DNA of 64,000 nt. It comes from AP-15 sp963787425 (GTDB lineage Bacteria; Pseudomonadota; Alphaproteobacteria; ATCC43930; CGMCC-115725). How positions within the stretch are numbered: position 1 is the first letter of the stretch; each line of letters starts with the position of its first letter. A program made the position numbers and the translations under genes. The notes beneath the pieces are model-generated. The model was not told the DNA's origin and did not search any database. It was given only the letters and a program-made list of their open reading frames with translations. Of the stretch, positions 8,875 to 17,499 are shown one piece after another. The stretch lies in the NCBI GenBank assembly GCA_963787425.1, contig CAWBCV010000017.1, forward strand, positions 62,001 through 126,000, in the 5' to 3' direction.

Positions 8875-9855
8875 TTACCAATAACCGCCCTGTTCGATCC
8901 TTTTGAACTCCGGCGGCCGCTCGTTGTCAGCGGGTCGCGTCCAATACTCGTTGAATTGCGACTGGAGTACGCGATGTTCGCGGGTTTCCTCCCAGCGGCG
9001 ACCAAGAATGCCGAATAGGATTTGCGTTGGTCCTCCGGTATGAATGCCGATGGCGCCGCGCGATTTAGCGAAGGCGGCGAGCGGCAACGACATGGCGCCC
9101 GCGCCGATCAGTGCCACGTCGAAATGGAGCCGCTCGATCTGCTCAAAAAGGTGATCCCGAAGCTGAAGCCAGTTGACGAATGCGTGCTTGGCCCGTTGGA
9201 GCGCTGGGCTCTGCGGCATCCGAAGAGTGACCAGCGAAAAGTCGGGCAAAACCCGACGCTCGCCCCAGACCTTCTCCCGTTGCCGCATCTGCCGTTCGAT
9301 CGTGGCCACGAACGGGTGCACGACAAGCACGGTTCTGCCAGCGAGAGCGCTCGACCAGGGATCGTCGAAATGGTAGGGCTCGAGTGAAAGGCGCTGGATC
9401 AATACCGCCTTACCGGCATGGCGCGCCACCACATTCGACTCGCCGGAATTACCCCAGACCGCCAGCAGATCGACAGCGTCGACTGCACTGAGATAGGCCG
9501 AGCAGAATTGATCGAGGAAGGCGTCCGTCGGCGGGAACACACCGCAGAGCGTGTAGAGCTGATCGCGCAGTATCGGGGGGTAAAGGGTCGGACTGCCCTC
9601 GCGGCGTAGATAGCAGTCTAGGCCTTGAGACTCCGTTGAGCCGATCTTGCCAATCAAGCAGGGTTCTCCCAGAAGAATGGCACGTTTGATGCGGTCGTTG
9701 CCCTCTGCTGCGGATCGGATAAGGCGGCCCTTGTACTGATGGTGGGTGCGCCATTTCTTTAGCTTGTCTTGCGCAAGAATGTAAGGCGGATGCAGGACGT
9801 TCCATGCCGTTGGATGGTTCTGCACAAAGCGAGAAATCGTGCGATAGATGTCCAT
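8875..9855 (-). CDS. Putative glycosyltransferase, GT-D-like fold
   Basis: This is a soluble 326-residue protein without signal peptide. An early ILLGEPCLIGKIGSTES segment and a later VALIGAGAMSLPLAAFAKS segment resemble the first nucleotide-binding and the closing motifs of the GT-D (DUF1792-type) glycosyltransferases, which add sugars in surface glycan pathways. The match is by eye and partial, so an uncharacterised EPS-cluster protein is an equally fair label. The ATG at 9855 has AGGAA eight bases upstream. It is oriented with the autokinase downstream, with a 93-base gap, and may be co-transcribed. Confidence 0.5.
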   Translation of the reverse strand: MDIYRTISRFVQNHPTAWNVLHPPYILAQDKLKKWRTHHQYKGRLIRSAAEGNDRIKRAILLGEPCLIGKIGSTESQGLDCYLRREGSPTLYPPILRDQLYTLCGVFPPTDAFLDQFCSAYLSAVDAVDLLAVWGNSGESNVVARHAGKAVLIQRLSLEPYHFDDPWSSALAGRTVLVVHPFVATIERQMRQREKVWGERRVLPDFSLVTLRMPQSPALQRAKHAFVNWLQLRDHLFEQIERLHFDVALIGAGAMSLPLAAFAKSRGAIGIHTGGPTQILFGILGRRWEETREHRVLQSQFNEYWTRPADNERPPEFKRIEQGGYW

Positions 9856-10750
9856 GGCTGGCTTCCTCTAGGCGCGGCTAAGCGACCGCTGTCCAAGGCG
9901 GCCCGGTCGACGGTGAGGGCCTCTAAGAAACTCGCGGAAGTACGATATGCCGCCGCGGACCAGACAGGTCCGTCGGCTTGGCCTCAGCCGCGATCGAACA
10001 GGGGCAAACAACGCCTCGTTTCGTGCTCGGCAATAATCGGCAGAATATTCCATAAAAGTCGTCAGCCTGAGCCTTCGCCTAATATCGATCGGGTGGGCCG
10101 TGTCTATCGGCGGGGGTGCAACGTGCTGCGTTAACCTTAACCTACCCGCTCGATAGCTCATCATCCACTTTATTATACTACCAACAAATCTTCAATAAAA
10201 ATCGTCCCTTCGATTATCAGCCAGGCCTACACATCCGGCGTGCCGACGGCATCCACGTTCTGTGGTTTGATCGAGCGCTCGTTGCCAAAATCCGGAGATT
10301 GTAAGGTGTATTGTCGAGGCGATTTTTTTCCAGAAGTCTGGCGAGGGCGCTCGCAGGCACACGGTTGAGGCGACCGATCATGTTGCTGTAAACGTGACGG
10401 CTGTACCGACTGATTAAAATCATCGGACCCTCAGCTGCAGTCAAGACGTCATTGAGGGTCCGCGGTATCCGAACGTTCAAGAAAGGCAGACGGATCAGGC
10501 TGATGGCCTTTGATAGAGTTAATAGGCTTTCGAGACGCAATACACAGCCGTGTCGGCTTTCGGCTTGAGGGGACAGCTGTCTCCCCGGCCCGAATAGTGT
10601 TTACAATCAGCACCGCTCATGCGATAAACAATCTCATGAGAATATACTCGGTGATTGGCCGAAAAGGAAGTGTCTCAATAGCTTGCGGCTTCATGCCCAT
10701 GCCGCAAAGCCATCTCAATCGATTCCAAGGATACTTTCTCGACCGATCGG
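9856..10750. other. 895-base gap between divergent EPS operons
   Basis: It separates the leftward GT-D-like/autokinase pair from the rightward GT2/ligase/acyltransferase genes, so two divergent promoters are expected. A 107-codon minus-strand frame (10217-10540) is the only candidate small gene. It has no recognisable domain and no clear RBS, so I do not call it. The middle part (10170-10210) is AT-rich relative to its surroundings. Confidence 0.4.
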
Positions 10751-11890
10751 ATGCAGGCGCGGCCGAGCGGCCTGTCGCCACGAGCCGACGATATCTACCC
10801 ACATGGTGCTGGGATTGATCGCCTGAAGGACAGCTCTTCAAGGACAACCGACATAACCCCCTTGCCGCGGACCACCGACATCGACGTAAGCATCATCATT
10901 CCGACGCTTCGTCGGGAACAGTTGCTCACCAATCTAATCCCTCGGTGTTTTGCACAACTGGGCTATGCCGATGGCCAGGTCGAAGTCATCGTTGTCGACA
11001 ATTGTCCGCTTCTGTCGGCAAAGCCGGTGGTGGAGCGGTTGAGCGAGAAGTTCGGTCCATCGCTGCGCTATCTCTCAGAGAGACGGCCAGGAGTATCACA
11101 TGTCAGAAATGTCGGCGTGCGCGCCGCGCGCGGCCGAATTATTGGTTTCATCGACGATGATGAACTTCCAGCCGAAACCTGGCTCGCATCGATGCTTGCC
11201 TGCCTAAAGGCCCATGATGCTGATGTCGTTCTAGGGCCGGTCTACCCGATTTTCGATTGCCCTGAGGCGAACAACGACGCGTTTATTTGCAATACGTTCA
11301 CACAGTCGTCAGATCGTCCGACCGGTACGGTAATAAGGCCCATCTCTCTCCTACACGCGCTACTCCGTCGTCCGTACTGCTATCGGACGATGGCGACAAA
11401 TAATGCTCTCCTCAATGCGTCTCGCTGCATCGCGTCGGAGGAGCCTTTCGCGCCTGCTCTCGGTCGCCTGGGTGGCGAAGACGTACTATTTTTCCATAAC
11501 CTTCATCTTTCGGGTAAGAAAGTCGTCTGGTGCCGCGAGGCGGTTGTCCGGGAGCAGATTCCGCCCGAACGCCTCAGCCTCGGCTATATCCTGCGGAAGC
11601 GATACCGCAACGGCCAAATCACGTCGCTCACCTGCATCATGACTCGACCTCGTCAATACCCCAGGCTCGCAGTGTGGACGCTGCTGGGTGTTACTCAGGT
11701 TATTGTTGGTGGCGCAGCTGCCGTCCTATTCGCCCCGTTCAGCAGCAACAAGGCAAAAGCTTCGCTCTGCACTCTGGTTGGCGGCGCCGGAAAACTTCTT
11801 TGGATGAAACCGTTCTTGGGACGGAGCTATGGTTTGAGTGATGGGCTGGCTGACGACGTTCAACCGGGGGTCCTCGGCGGTTCGTCGTGA
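10751..11890 (+). CDS. Family 2 glycosyltransferase
   Basis: This 379-residue enzyme transfers a sugar from a nucleotide donor in EPS repeat-unit synthesis. The GT-A domain starts near residue 40 with DVSIIIPTLRRE, continues with VEVIVVDNCP, and has the metal-binding DDD within GFIDDDELP. A later GGEDVLFFHN matches the ED acceptor/base motif of GT2 enzymes. The C-terminal third has a hydrophobic stretch (VTQVIVGGAAAVLFAPF) that probably attaches it to the inner membrane. The first 35 residues are not conserved, so a later start is possible; no strong SD precedes the ATG. Its stop overlaps the start of the next gene, indicating coupling. Confidence 0.85.
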   Translation: MQARPSGLSPRADDIYPHGAGIDRLKDSSSRTTDITPLPRTTDIDVSIIIPTLRREQLLTNLIPRCFAQLGYADGQVEVIVVDNCPLLSAKPVVERLSEKFGPSLRYLSERRPGVSHVRNVGVRAARGRIIGFIDDDELPAETWLASMLACLKAHDADVVLGPVYPIFDCPEANNDAFICNTFTQSSDRPTGTVIRPISLLHALLRRPYCYRTMATNNALLNASRCIASEEPFAPALGRLGGEDVLFFHNLHLSGKKVVWCREAVVREQIPPERLSLGYILRKRYRNGQITSLTCIMTRPRQYPRLAVWTLLGVTQVIVGGAAAVLFAPFSSNKAKASLCTLVGGAGKLLWMKPFLGRSYGLSDGLADDVQPGVLGGSS

Positions 11891-13260
11891 TGACATCATC
11901 AAACTTGACCCACTCGGGTAATCTCGAGCCGACAAGGTTCTATGCCAGTTTTCGGGACACCGTCACGCCCGCACACGCCGTGCGCTCCGGATACCGCCTG
12001 ATCACCCAGAGAAAGATTATCAGGTCGGCCGCCCGCTTACTTTTATTCCTACTCGTGCTCGTATTTTTTATTCCAACCTCTGGCAGTGCCGAGGACGGCA
12101 GCGCATTCATACGTTCGTCGCTTTTAGCTTTTCTCGCTATTTCGATGTTGGGGATAATTCAGCACCTTGGTACATCGGTGAAACTTTTTCTCCGCACCTG
12201 GCCGGTGTGGGTGCTTCTCCTATGGTTCCTTCTCACCTCTCATTGGGCGTCTTACCCGGATATTAGCATCAGGCGGAGCATCGCCTATATCACGATCTAC
12301 CTCATCGCCGTATCACTCGCCGTCTCCTTTGAGCATCCCGTGGATTTTCAGCGCCCGTTGTATCTAGGGCTGGCACTTATCTTCCTGGCCAATATCGTTG
12401 CTGCACAAATCATACCGCCTAATGATGCGAAGCTCGGAGTCAACGGCCTCTACGCTGAGAAAAACGGGGCCGGGGTGATCGCCCTCTACGTGATCATGGT
12501 CATGACGTTTTCTATCGCTCTTCGCCGGCCGTTGATAATAAGGCTATTCTCAGCGTGTCTCGTGATCCTCGGCTGGGCTTTTTTGATATCTACGCAAGCC
12601 AAGACCTCCTACGCCACAGCTGTCTGTCTTTCTTTCATGATACCTGTGCTCAGTTACCTTTTATTGAAACCAAAAGCTTACATGCTCTTTGCAGGTGCCG
12701 TTTGCGCGTTGTTGTTCGGGGTCACGATCCTTCTCCTTCAGCTCATGAATGTAACGCTAGACGAATTGGGTAAAGCGATTTTCGTGGACCTAACCTTCAC
12801 AAATCGGACGTTTATCTGGAATGCGATAATCCCGGAAATCTGGCATCACCCGTGGACAGGAGCGGGCTTTGGCTCTTTTTGGGCCACCGGACGGCTACTC
12901 AATCCGATCAACGCCCGACCTGACGAGTTTTTTATGGATGCGAAGTTGATTAACGAGGCCCACAACGGCTATATCGATATCACATTGCAGGCCGGGTTTA
13001 TCGGGCTGGCACTGGCTCTGCTCGTCATGACACGCTCGGTGTGGCAGTTGTGCCGCGCCATCAGTACACGGCCTGCCGACCGTGATGGTCGCGTTTCCTG
13101 TATGATAATGCTGGCTCTCGGTCTCGCAATTGCGATCGCTAACTTGACCGAGTCTCAAGTCTTTCAGTATTCGAACCCTGTCGGCTATATGTTCGTCTTG
13201 ATCGTCGTACAAGCGGAGCGATGGCGACTTGCGGGCACCGATCATTTGACGGTCGAGTAG
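11887..13260 (+). CDS. O-antigen ligase / EPS polymerase-like membrane protein (Wzy/ExoQ type)
   Basis: This is a 457-residue polytopic inner-membrane protein with ten or more hydrophobic helices and a large periplasmic loop after residue 300 (HPWTGAGFGSF ... NEAHNGYIDI). The H-x2-G-x-G-x-G and H-N-x-Y/F signatures in that loop are typical of the WaaL/Wzy/ExoQ superfamily, which joins undecaprenyl-linked repeat units. The most likely role is polymerisation of the EPS repeat unit in the periplasm. The GTG at 11887 or ATG at 11890 overlaps the stop of the GT2 gene. The ligase and polymerase subfamilies cannot be separated by eye. Confidence 0.85.
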   Translation: MMTSSNLTHSGNLEPTRFYASFRDTVTPAHAVRSGYRLITQRKIIRSAARLLLFLLVLVFFIPTSGSAEDGSAFIRSSLLAFLAISMLGIIQHLGTSVKLFLRTWPVWVLLLWFLLTSHWASYPDISIRRSIAYITIYLIAVSLAVSFEHPVDFQRPLYLGLALIFLANIVAAQIIPPNDAKLGVNGLYAEKNGAGVIALYVIMVMTFSIALRRPLIIRLFSACLVILGWAFLISTQAKTSYATAVCLSFMIPVLSYLLLKPKAYMLFAGAVCALLFGVTILLLQLMNVTLDELGKAIFVDLTFTNRTFIWNAIIPEIWHHPWTGAGFGSFWATGRLLNPINARPDEFFMDAKLINEAHNGYIDITLQAGFIGLALALLVMTRSVWQLCRAISTRPADRDGRVSCMIMLALGLAIAIANLTESQVFQYSNPVGYMFVLIVVQAERWRLAGTDHLTVE

Positions 13261-13557
13261 GTGGGGTCCTTGGGTGAGTATCGGCCCCGATCGAGTTTCG
13301 CGCGGAGCTTATGGGATCGATCCTGTATTCCAAATCTTATTCACCTATCCACGTTCCCGAGAGAGCTACGATCTGAACCAAGAAGCTCAGCCACCTTAGC
13401 CCCGCTGGACGCTCGGTCGGTTGCTTTGGCCCCCACGACAATCCGTTGCGCCCGAACCTTGTTAGGGCGGCATCCCAGGGATCCAATACGCCTGCGGACC
13501 CGGCGGGGTAGCAAGAATATCGGTTGGTAGGCCTCACCCACACAGAAGGGTGCCTCG

Positions 13558-14874
13558 ATGAGTGCCGGGCAGGTTTCTGAAACGGTAATTGGGTCGGCCG
13601 CGACGGCCAGTCATGCAGTCGCCGCGTTCACCGATGGCGCGCAGTCCCGCGGGCCCACCGCGCCAGCTACCGCAGCAGCGAAGCCGAGCGGCCGGTTTGT
13701 CGCGCTCGACGGGTTACGCGGAATCGCCGCGCTGCTGGTTGTTTTTTTCCATATCGGCTGGCCCAACCATTTCACCCCGACGAACTTCGTCCGGAACGGT
13801 TACCTCGCTGTGGATTTATTTTTCATCCTGTCCGGCTTGGTCATTTACGCGAATTACGGCGTGCGCATCAATCGATTTGCCGATGTCGTCCGATTTCTCG
13901 GCTTGAGGTTCTTTCGCGTGTATCCGCTCCTGATCGCGATGCTTGGACTCTTTGTTCTGCTCGAAGCGGCAAAGATGGTTGCCGAAAAAAAATTCGGTAT
14001 CATCGCCGGCCAACCTCCGTTTACCGGTGCCGACACCGCCGACACGCTGCTGGCAAATGTATTCCTGCTCCAGGGATTGCATGTGTTGCCGCGGCTGACT
14101 TGGAACACGCCGAGTTGGAGCATCAGCTGTGAATTTTTAGCGTACGTCCTGTTCAGTGCGCTGGTCCTGACCGGATTGGCACGGCACCGCTTGTTTCCAC
14201 CAGTAGCCGCGGTGACAGCGGCAACCCTCTATGGCGGTATCGCTTATAGGTGGGGGACGCTCGACGTCACTTATGATTGGGGCGTATTGCGCTGTGTCGC
14301 CGGTTTTTCCCTCGGCGTGGCGATTTACCGGGCGCGAGACGACATCCAGAGGATTAATTGGCGAGGATTCGCCGGAGGCGGCGAGGTCGTGCTCCTCACT
14401 CTGCTGATCGCGACCTTGTCCCTTGGCTCCGGGGCAAAACTCGTCATGTCAATTGCACTGTTTGTGGGCCTGGTGGCCTTGCTCCAGTTCGATCATGGGC
14501 CGATCGCTTGGATACTGATGTCGAGGCCGGCGCAGTTCCTCGGCCGCGTCTCCTATTCAATCTATATGGTTCATTTGGTTCTGCTGATCTGCACATCGAT
14601 CATAGTAAAACGCTTGTTTAGCGTGCCGGTCGCGGTCGATCCGACCACGCAGTCGCCAACATTTGCAATCGGTTTGTGGCCCGGCGACTTGTTGGCTTTC
14701 GTCGCAGTCGTCTGCGTGCTTGCCACGGCGTCGGTGACTTATTCCGTGATTGAAGCCCCGGCGCGCCGCTTTGGCCGCATGGTTCTGGGGGCTTCCGTCA
14801 AAACTGACGGCAAGCCCACCATCGTGGCGGCGCGCTCCCCTGTGACCTCCGCGCGACCGGCCGCATCGGATTAA
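13558..14874 (+). CDS. Membrane acyltransferase, OafA/acyltransferase-3 family
   Basis: This is a 438-residue integral membrane protein. The core starts near residue 45 with FVALDGLRGIAALLVVFFH, containing the conserved Arg and His of acyltransferase-3, followed by ten or so TM helices. Members O-acetylate or O-succinylate sugars on the lipid-linked repeat unit or mature polysaccharide. A 45-residue Ala-rich, non-conserved leader precedes the core. The C-terminus after the last helix is short, so the SGNH domain found in some OafA proteins is absent. The gene follows the polymerase-like gene after a 297-base gap and may have its own promoter. It ends convergently with the GT2 gene at 14961. 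Confidence 0.88.
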   Translation: MSAGQVSETVIGSAATASHAVAAFTDGAQSRGPTAPATAAAKPSGRFVALDGLRGIAALLVVFFHIGWPNHFTPTNFVRNGYLAVDLFFILSGLVIYANYGVRINRFADVVRFLGLRFFRVYPLLIAMLGLFVLLEAAKMVAEKKFGIIAGQPPFTGADTADTLLANVFLLQGLHVLPRLTWNTPSWSISCEFLAYVLFSALVLTGLARHRLFPPVAAVTAATLYGGIAYRWGTLDVTYDWGVLRCVAGFSLGVAIYRARDDIQRINWRGFAGGGEVVLLTLLIATLSLGSGAKLVMSIALFVGLVALLQFDHGPIAWILMSRPAQFLGRVSYSIYMVHLVLLICTSIIVKRLFSVPVAVDPTTQSPTFAIGLWPGDLLAFVAVVCVLATASVTYSVIEAPARRFGRMVLGASVKTDGKPTIVAARSPVTSARPAASD

Positions 14875-14960
14875 ACCGACCGCGACCACCGATGGAACGC
14901 TTCGTTGGTGACATCGTCGGCTCAATCTGCGCCCCATATCCGGTATCTCGGACAATCCCA

Positions 14961-15902
14961 TTACCGGGGTATCTCCCACCAGGAACTCCGATAGGGTACC
15001 CATGGTATTTTTCCAAGGCGACAGGCGGCGGAAAGCCGCGCATATTGCGCCGCCTCGGACCGCACCAACACAAGCACGGCGTAATACGCCACGTGCGCTA
15101 CCCCCTGCGTCGCGCCAATTCCCGCAAGGATGACGGCCGTCAACCAACGTCGGCGGCTGTTCTTGATCAGCGCCCGAGCGTAATTTTGTGAACCGCGAAA
15201 TGCACGATGGGTCACAAAACTGAGCGTAGCCCGCCTCGATGAGACGATTTCATAGGCCAAGCTGTCGGTAGACCACACGACATTCATATTGCGCCGCCCT
15301 AGTCGCAAAAAGAAATCCGTGTCCTCTCCACCGCCGCCGAACGCCGGATCGAAAGGTTGAGGCGAGATGATGCACGCGCGCCGCAACACGGAGTTTCCCG
15401 TGCCGATGCCGGAGATGTAGCCGCTTCGCCGACACTTGATACGGCCCCCCTCGGGCAACCCCAGATCGCGACAATACAAATTCAGAATGCGAGCGTCCGG
15501 CACCTGATCCGGATGCTCAGCGATCGGCTCGATCGCCCCAACCAATGCATCGGCCCCCTGTGCGACCATGGTGCGCATGACACTGGGAAGCCATTGCGGC
15601 GACAGTCGCATGTCATCGTCGACAAACGCGATCAAAGGCGCCTGCGCTGCAGCTATGCCGGTATTGCGCGCATATGCGATATTAGTTCTAGGCTCATGCA
15701 AATATCGGATAGTTGCAGAGGCTTCAGCTGCGAGTATCTTTACGAGATCTGCAGCCCCCGCTTCGGGGCTATTGTCCACGACAATGATCTCAAGCGCGAA
15801 GCGTTCTTGCGAACTGAGTGCAAGGCAGCTAAGCACGGCCTCTCTCAGCTGATGTACGCGCCGGAGTGTACAGATTACGATACTAATGTCCGGCACGCTC
15901 AT
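14961..15902 (-). CDS. Family 2 glycosyltransferase
   Basis: This is a 313-residue GT2 enzyme. The GT-A fold is visible from the start: DISIVICTLRR, then LEIIVVDNSPEA, NIAYARNTGI, AFVDDDMRLS with the DDD metal site, and GGGGEDTDFFLRL with the acceptor ED motif. The C-terminus has a hydrophobic segment (WLTAVILAGIGATQGVAHVAYYAVL) suggesting membrane attachment. It is similar in plan to the GT2 at 10751-11890 but on the opposite strand. It lies 51 bases downstream of the flippase, so it is probably the tail of that operon. Donor and acceptor sugars are unknown. Confidence 0.87.
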   Translation of the reverse strand: MSVPDISIVICTLRRVHQLREAVLSCLALSSQERFALEIIVVDNSPEAGAADLVKILAAEASATIRYLHEPRTNIAYARNTGIAAAQAPLIAFVDDDMRLSPQWLPSVMRTMVAQGADALVGAIEPIAEHPDQVPDARILNLYCRDLGLPEGGRIKCRRSGYISGIGTGNSVLRRACIISPQPFDPAFGGGGEDTDFFLRLGRRNMNVVWSTDSLAYEIVSSRRATLSFVTHRAFRGSQNYARALIKNSRRRWLTAVILAGIGATQGVAHVAYYAVLVLVRSEAAQYARLSAACRLGKIPWVPYRSSWWEIPR

Positions 15903-15953
15903 ATTTTTGTTCCCGATGAACAGCCCTCTGGGCCGTAATCACACCAATTCATT

Positions 15954-17327
15954 TCAGGAAGTCCTCCTAGCGCTGAACGCGTATTGACCGCGGCTGGCTA
16001 GTGCAATGAGGAAACAAGGCTCGACGCGACAACGCTGTCGCACGATGAGGTACAAATTCAGTTTCCATAACACCCCGACGCTAACTGTTGCGATAGCAGC
16101 GCCAATCTGGCCATAGTAAGGAATTAGCGCGAAGCTCAAGGATATGCTGAGCACGCCATAGATAACGTTGATCCAAGTCGCAATAACCTGCTGGCCGGTC
16201 ATAAAGAGGATTTCGAGAGCAGGTCCGAAGAGCTGATCCATCGTTCTCCCGACCGTAAGAATAAGCGTCGCCGCGTATGCTCCGCTGAAGTCAGGTCCGA
16301 ACACGAGAAGCAGCTTATCCCCCCCAAAAATCAAAATGATCGTTACAGAAATCGAGGGGATTATGGTCAAAATATTCGCAATATCGACCGTGTGCTGCAA
16401 CTCGTCGTACCGCCGCAATGTATAGTACCGCGCGATCTTAGGCAATGCGATGTATACGGCGACGGCGCCGCAAACGATCGCCAATTCCGAAACCCTCCTG
16501 GCAACCTGATAGAAAGCGACCTCCGCCGGCTCAGCGTAAGCGCCGAGTACGATCATCGCCGTCTCCGAAAATACCATAGAAATCACCGGCGACGTCATCA
16601 TGAAGAGAGAAATCGACAGCCATGCCCTGCCGCTTCTGACCAAGTGATAAGGCCGCTTCAATACGCCAATGGAAAGCCGAGACGGAACGAATATGAATGC
16701 GGCAAGGGCCACCGCCGGCACAATGTTACCAAGGATCGTCAAATCGAGTGCAGTTTCCGCGGTCAGACTTGCACCAGCGACCATACAAGCCAAGAGCACC
16801 ACGAGAATCGGCAATCTCGGTCCGACATTCTCCAAAGCAAAACTGAGCACCGGCCGCCCCATTGCGACCAGCGTTGGCCCGAGGAAGGAAAGTAGTGCCA
16901 AAGAGACGACGACACCGAAGATCGTTATTAACGGAAAACGATACGCTTCAAATGTGCCAGATACCTCTAAAAGGATCAGATAGACCACCGGCACGATAAC
17001 ACATGACACCACTGTTATTATAACAATGCCGAACAGTATGAAACGTCCCAGCAATTTGCGCTGATATCGTGCGACATATCGCGCTACAATTCTATTTGCC
17101 GCATCGCGCAATCCGAGAGTGCAGATACTAGCAACAATGAACGCGACAGACTGAACATACACAAGCCGTCCATACTCAGTTGGACCCATTCGCCGAGCCA
17201 ACAACACTGCGACGAACATAACCAATATGAGGCTTAATGCTTTCAGAAAAACTGCCGAGACCAAGCTCTTTATGAGTGAGATGTTTTCGCGGCGCCAATA
17301 TACCGAATACTGCATTACTGCTTTCAT
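15954..17327 (-). CDS. Polysaccharide flippase (Wzx/MATE-like)
   Basis: This is a 457-residue membrane protein with about twelve hydrophobic helices. A typical N-terminal signature (FLKALSLILVMFVAVLLARR followed by MGPTEYG) is shared with Wzx and RfbX proteins of the MOP exporter superfamily. It should move the undecaprenyl-diphosphate-linked repeat unit from the cytoplasmic to the periplasmic leaflet. The ATG at 17327 is used; a second Met at residue 5 is possible. It lies 172 bases downstream of the three-domain gene and in the same direction, upstream of a GT2 gene. Confidence 0.88.
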   Translation of the reverse strand: MKAVMQYSVYWRRENISLIKSLVSAVFLKALSLILVMFVAVLLARRMGPTEYGRLVYVQSVAFIVASICTLGLRDAANRIVARYVARYQRKLLGRFILFGIVIITVVSCVIVPVVYLILLEVSGTFEAYRFPLITIFGVVVSLALLSFLGPTLVAMGRPVLSFALENVGPRLPILVVLLACMVAGASLTAETALDLTILGNIVPAVALAAFIFVPSRLSIGVLKRPYHLVRSGRAWLSISLFMMTSPVISMVFSETAMIVLGAYAEPAEVAFYQVARRVSELAIVCGAVAVYIALPKIARYYTLRRYDELQHTVDIANILTIIPSISVTIILIFGGDKLLLVFGPDFSGAYAATLILTVGRTMDQLFGPALEILFMTGQQVIATWINVIYGVLSISLSFALIPYYGQIGAAIATVSVGVLWKLNLYLIVRQRCRVEPCFLIALASRGQYAFSARRTS

Positions 17328-17499
17328 CAGGTATATTCCTGGCGGGGTGCTTGACCGATTTGCAAATTGTTGTCGCCCAGGGGCGCCCGATGCCAGTGCA
17401 TAGAGAAATGTTTCGGCTCATTGACCCCACATTGCAATTGACCGAGAACCCGTCCCTGTCGCGTAGCGCCAAGCATTTCCCGAATCATTACCAGCAAAT

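Noticed and set aside
10217..10540. 107-residue minus-strand gene
   Set aside because: No domain, no RBS and no conserved pattern visible; kept only as a note.
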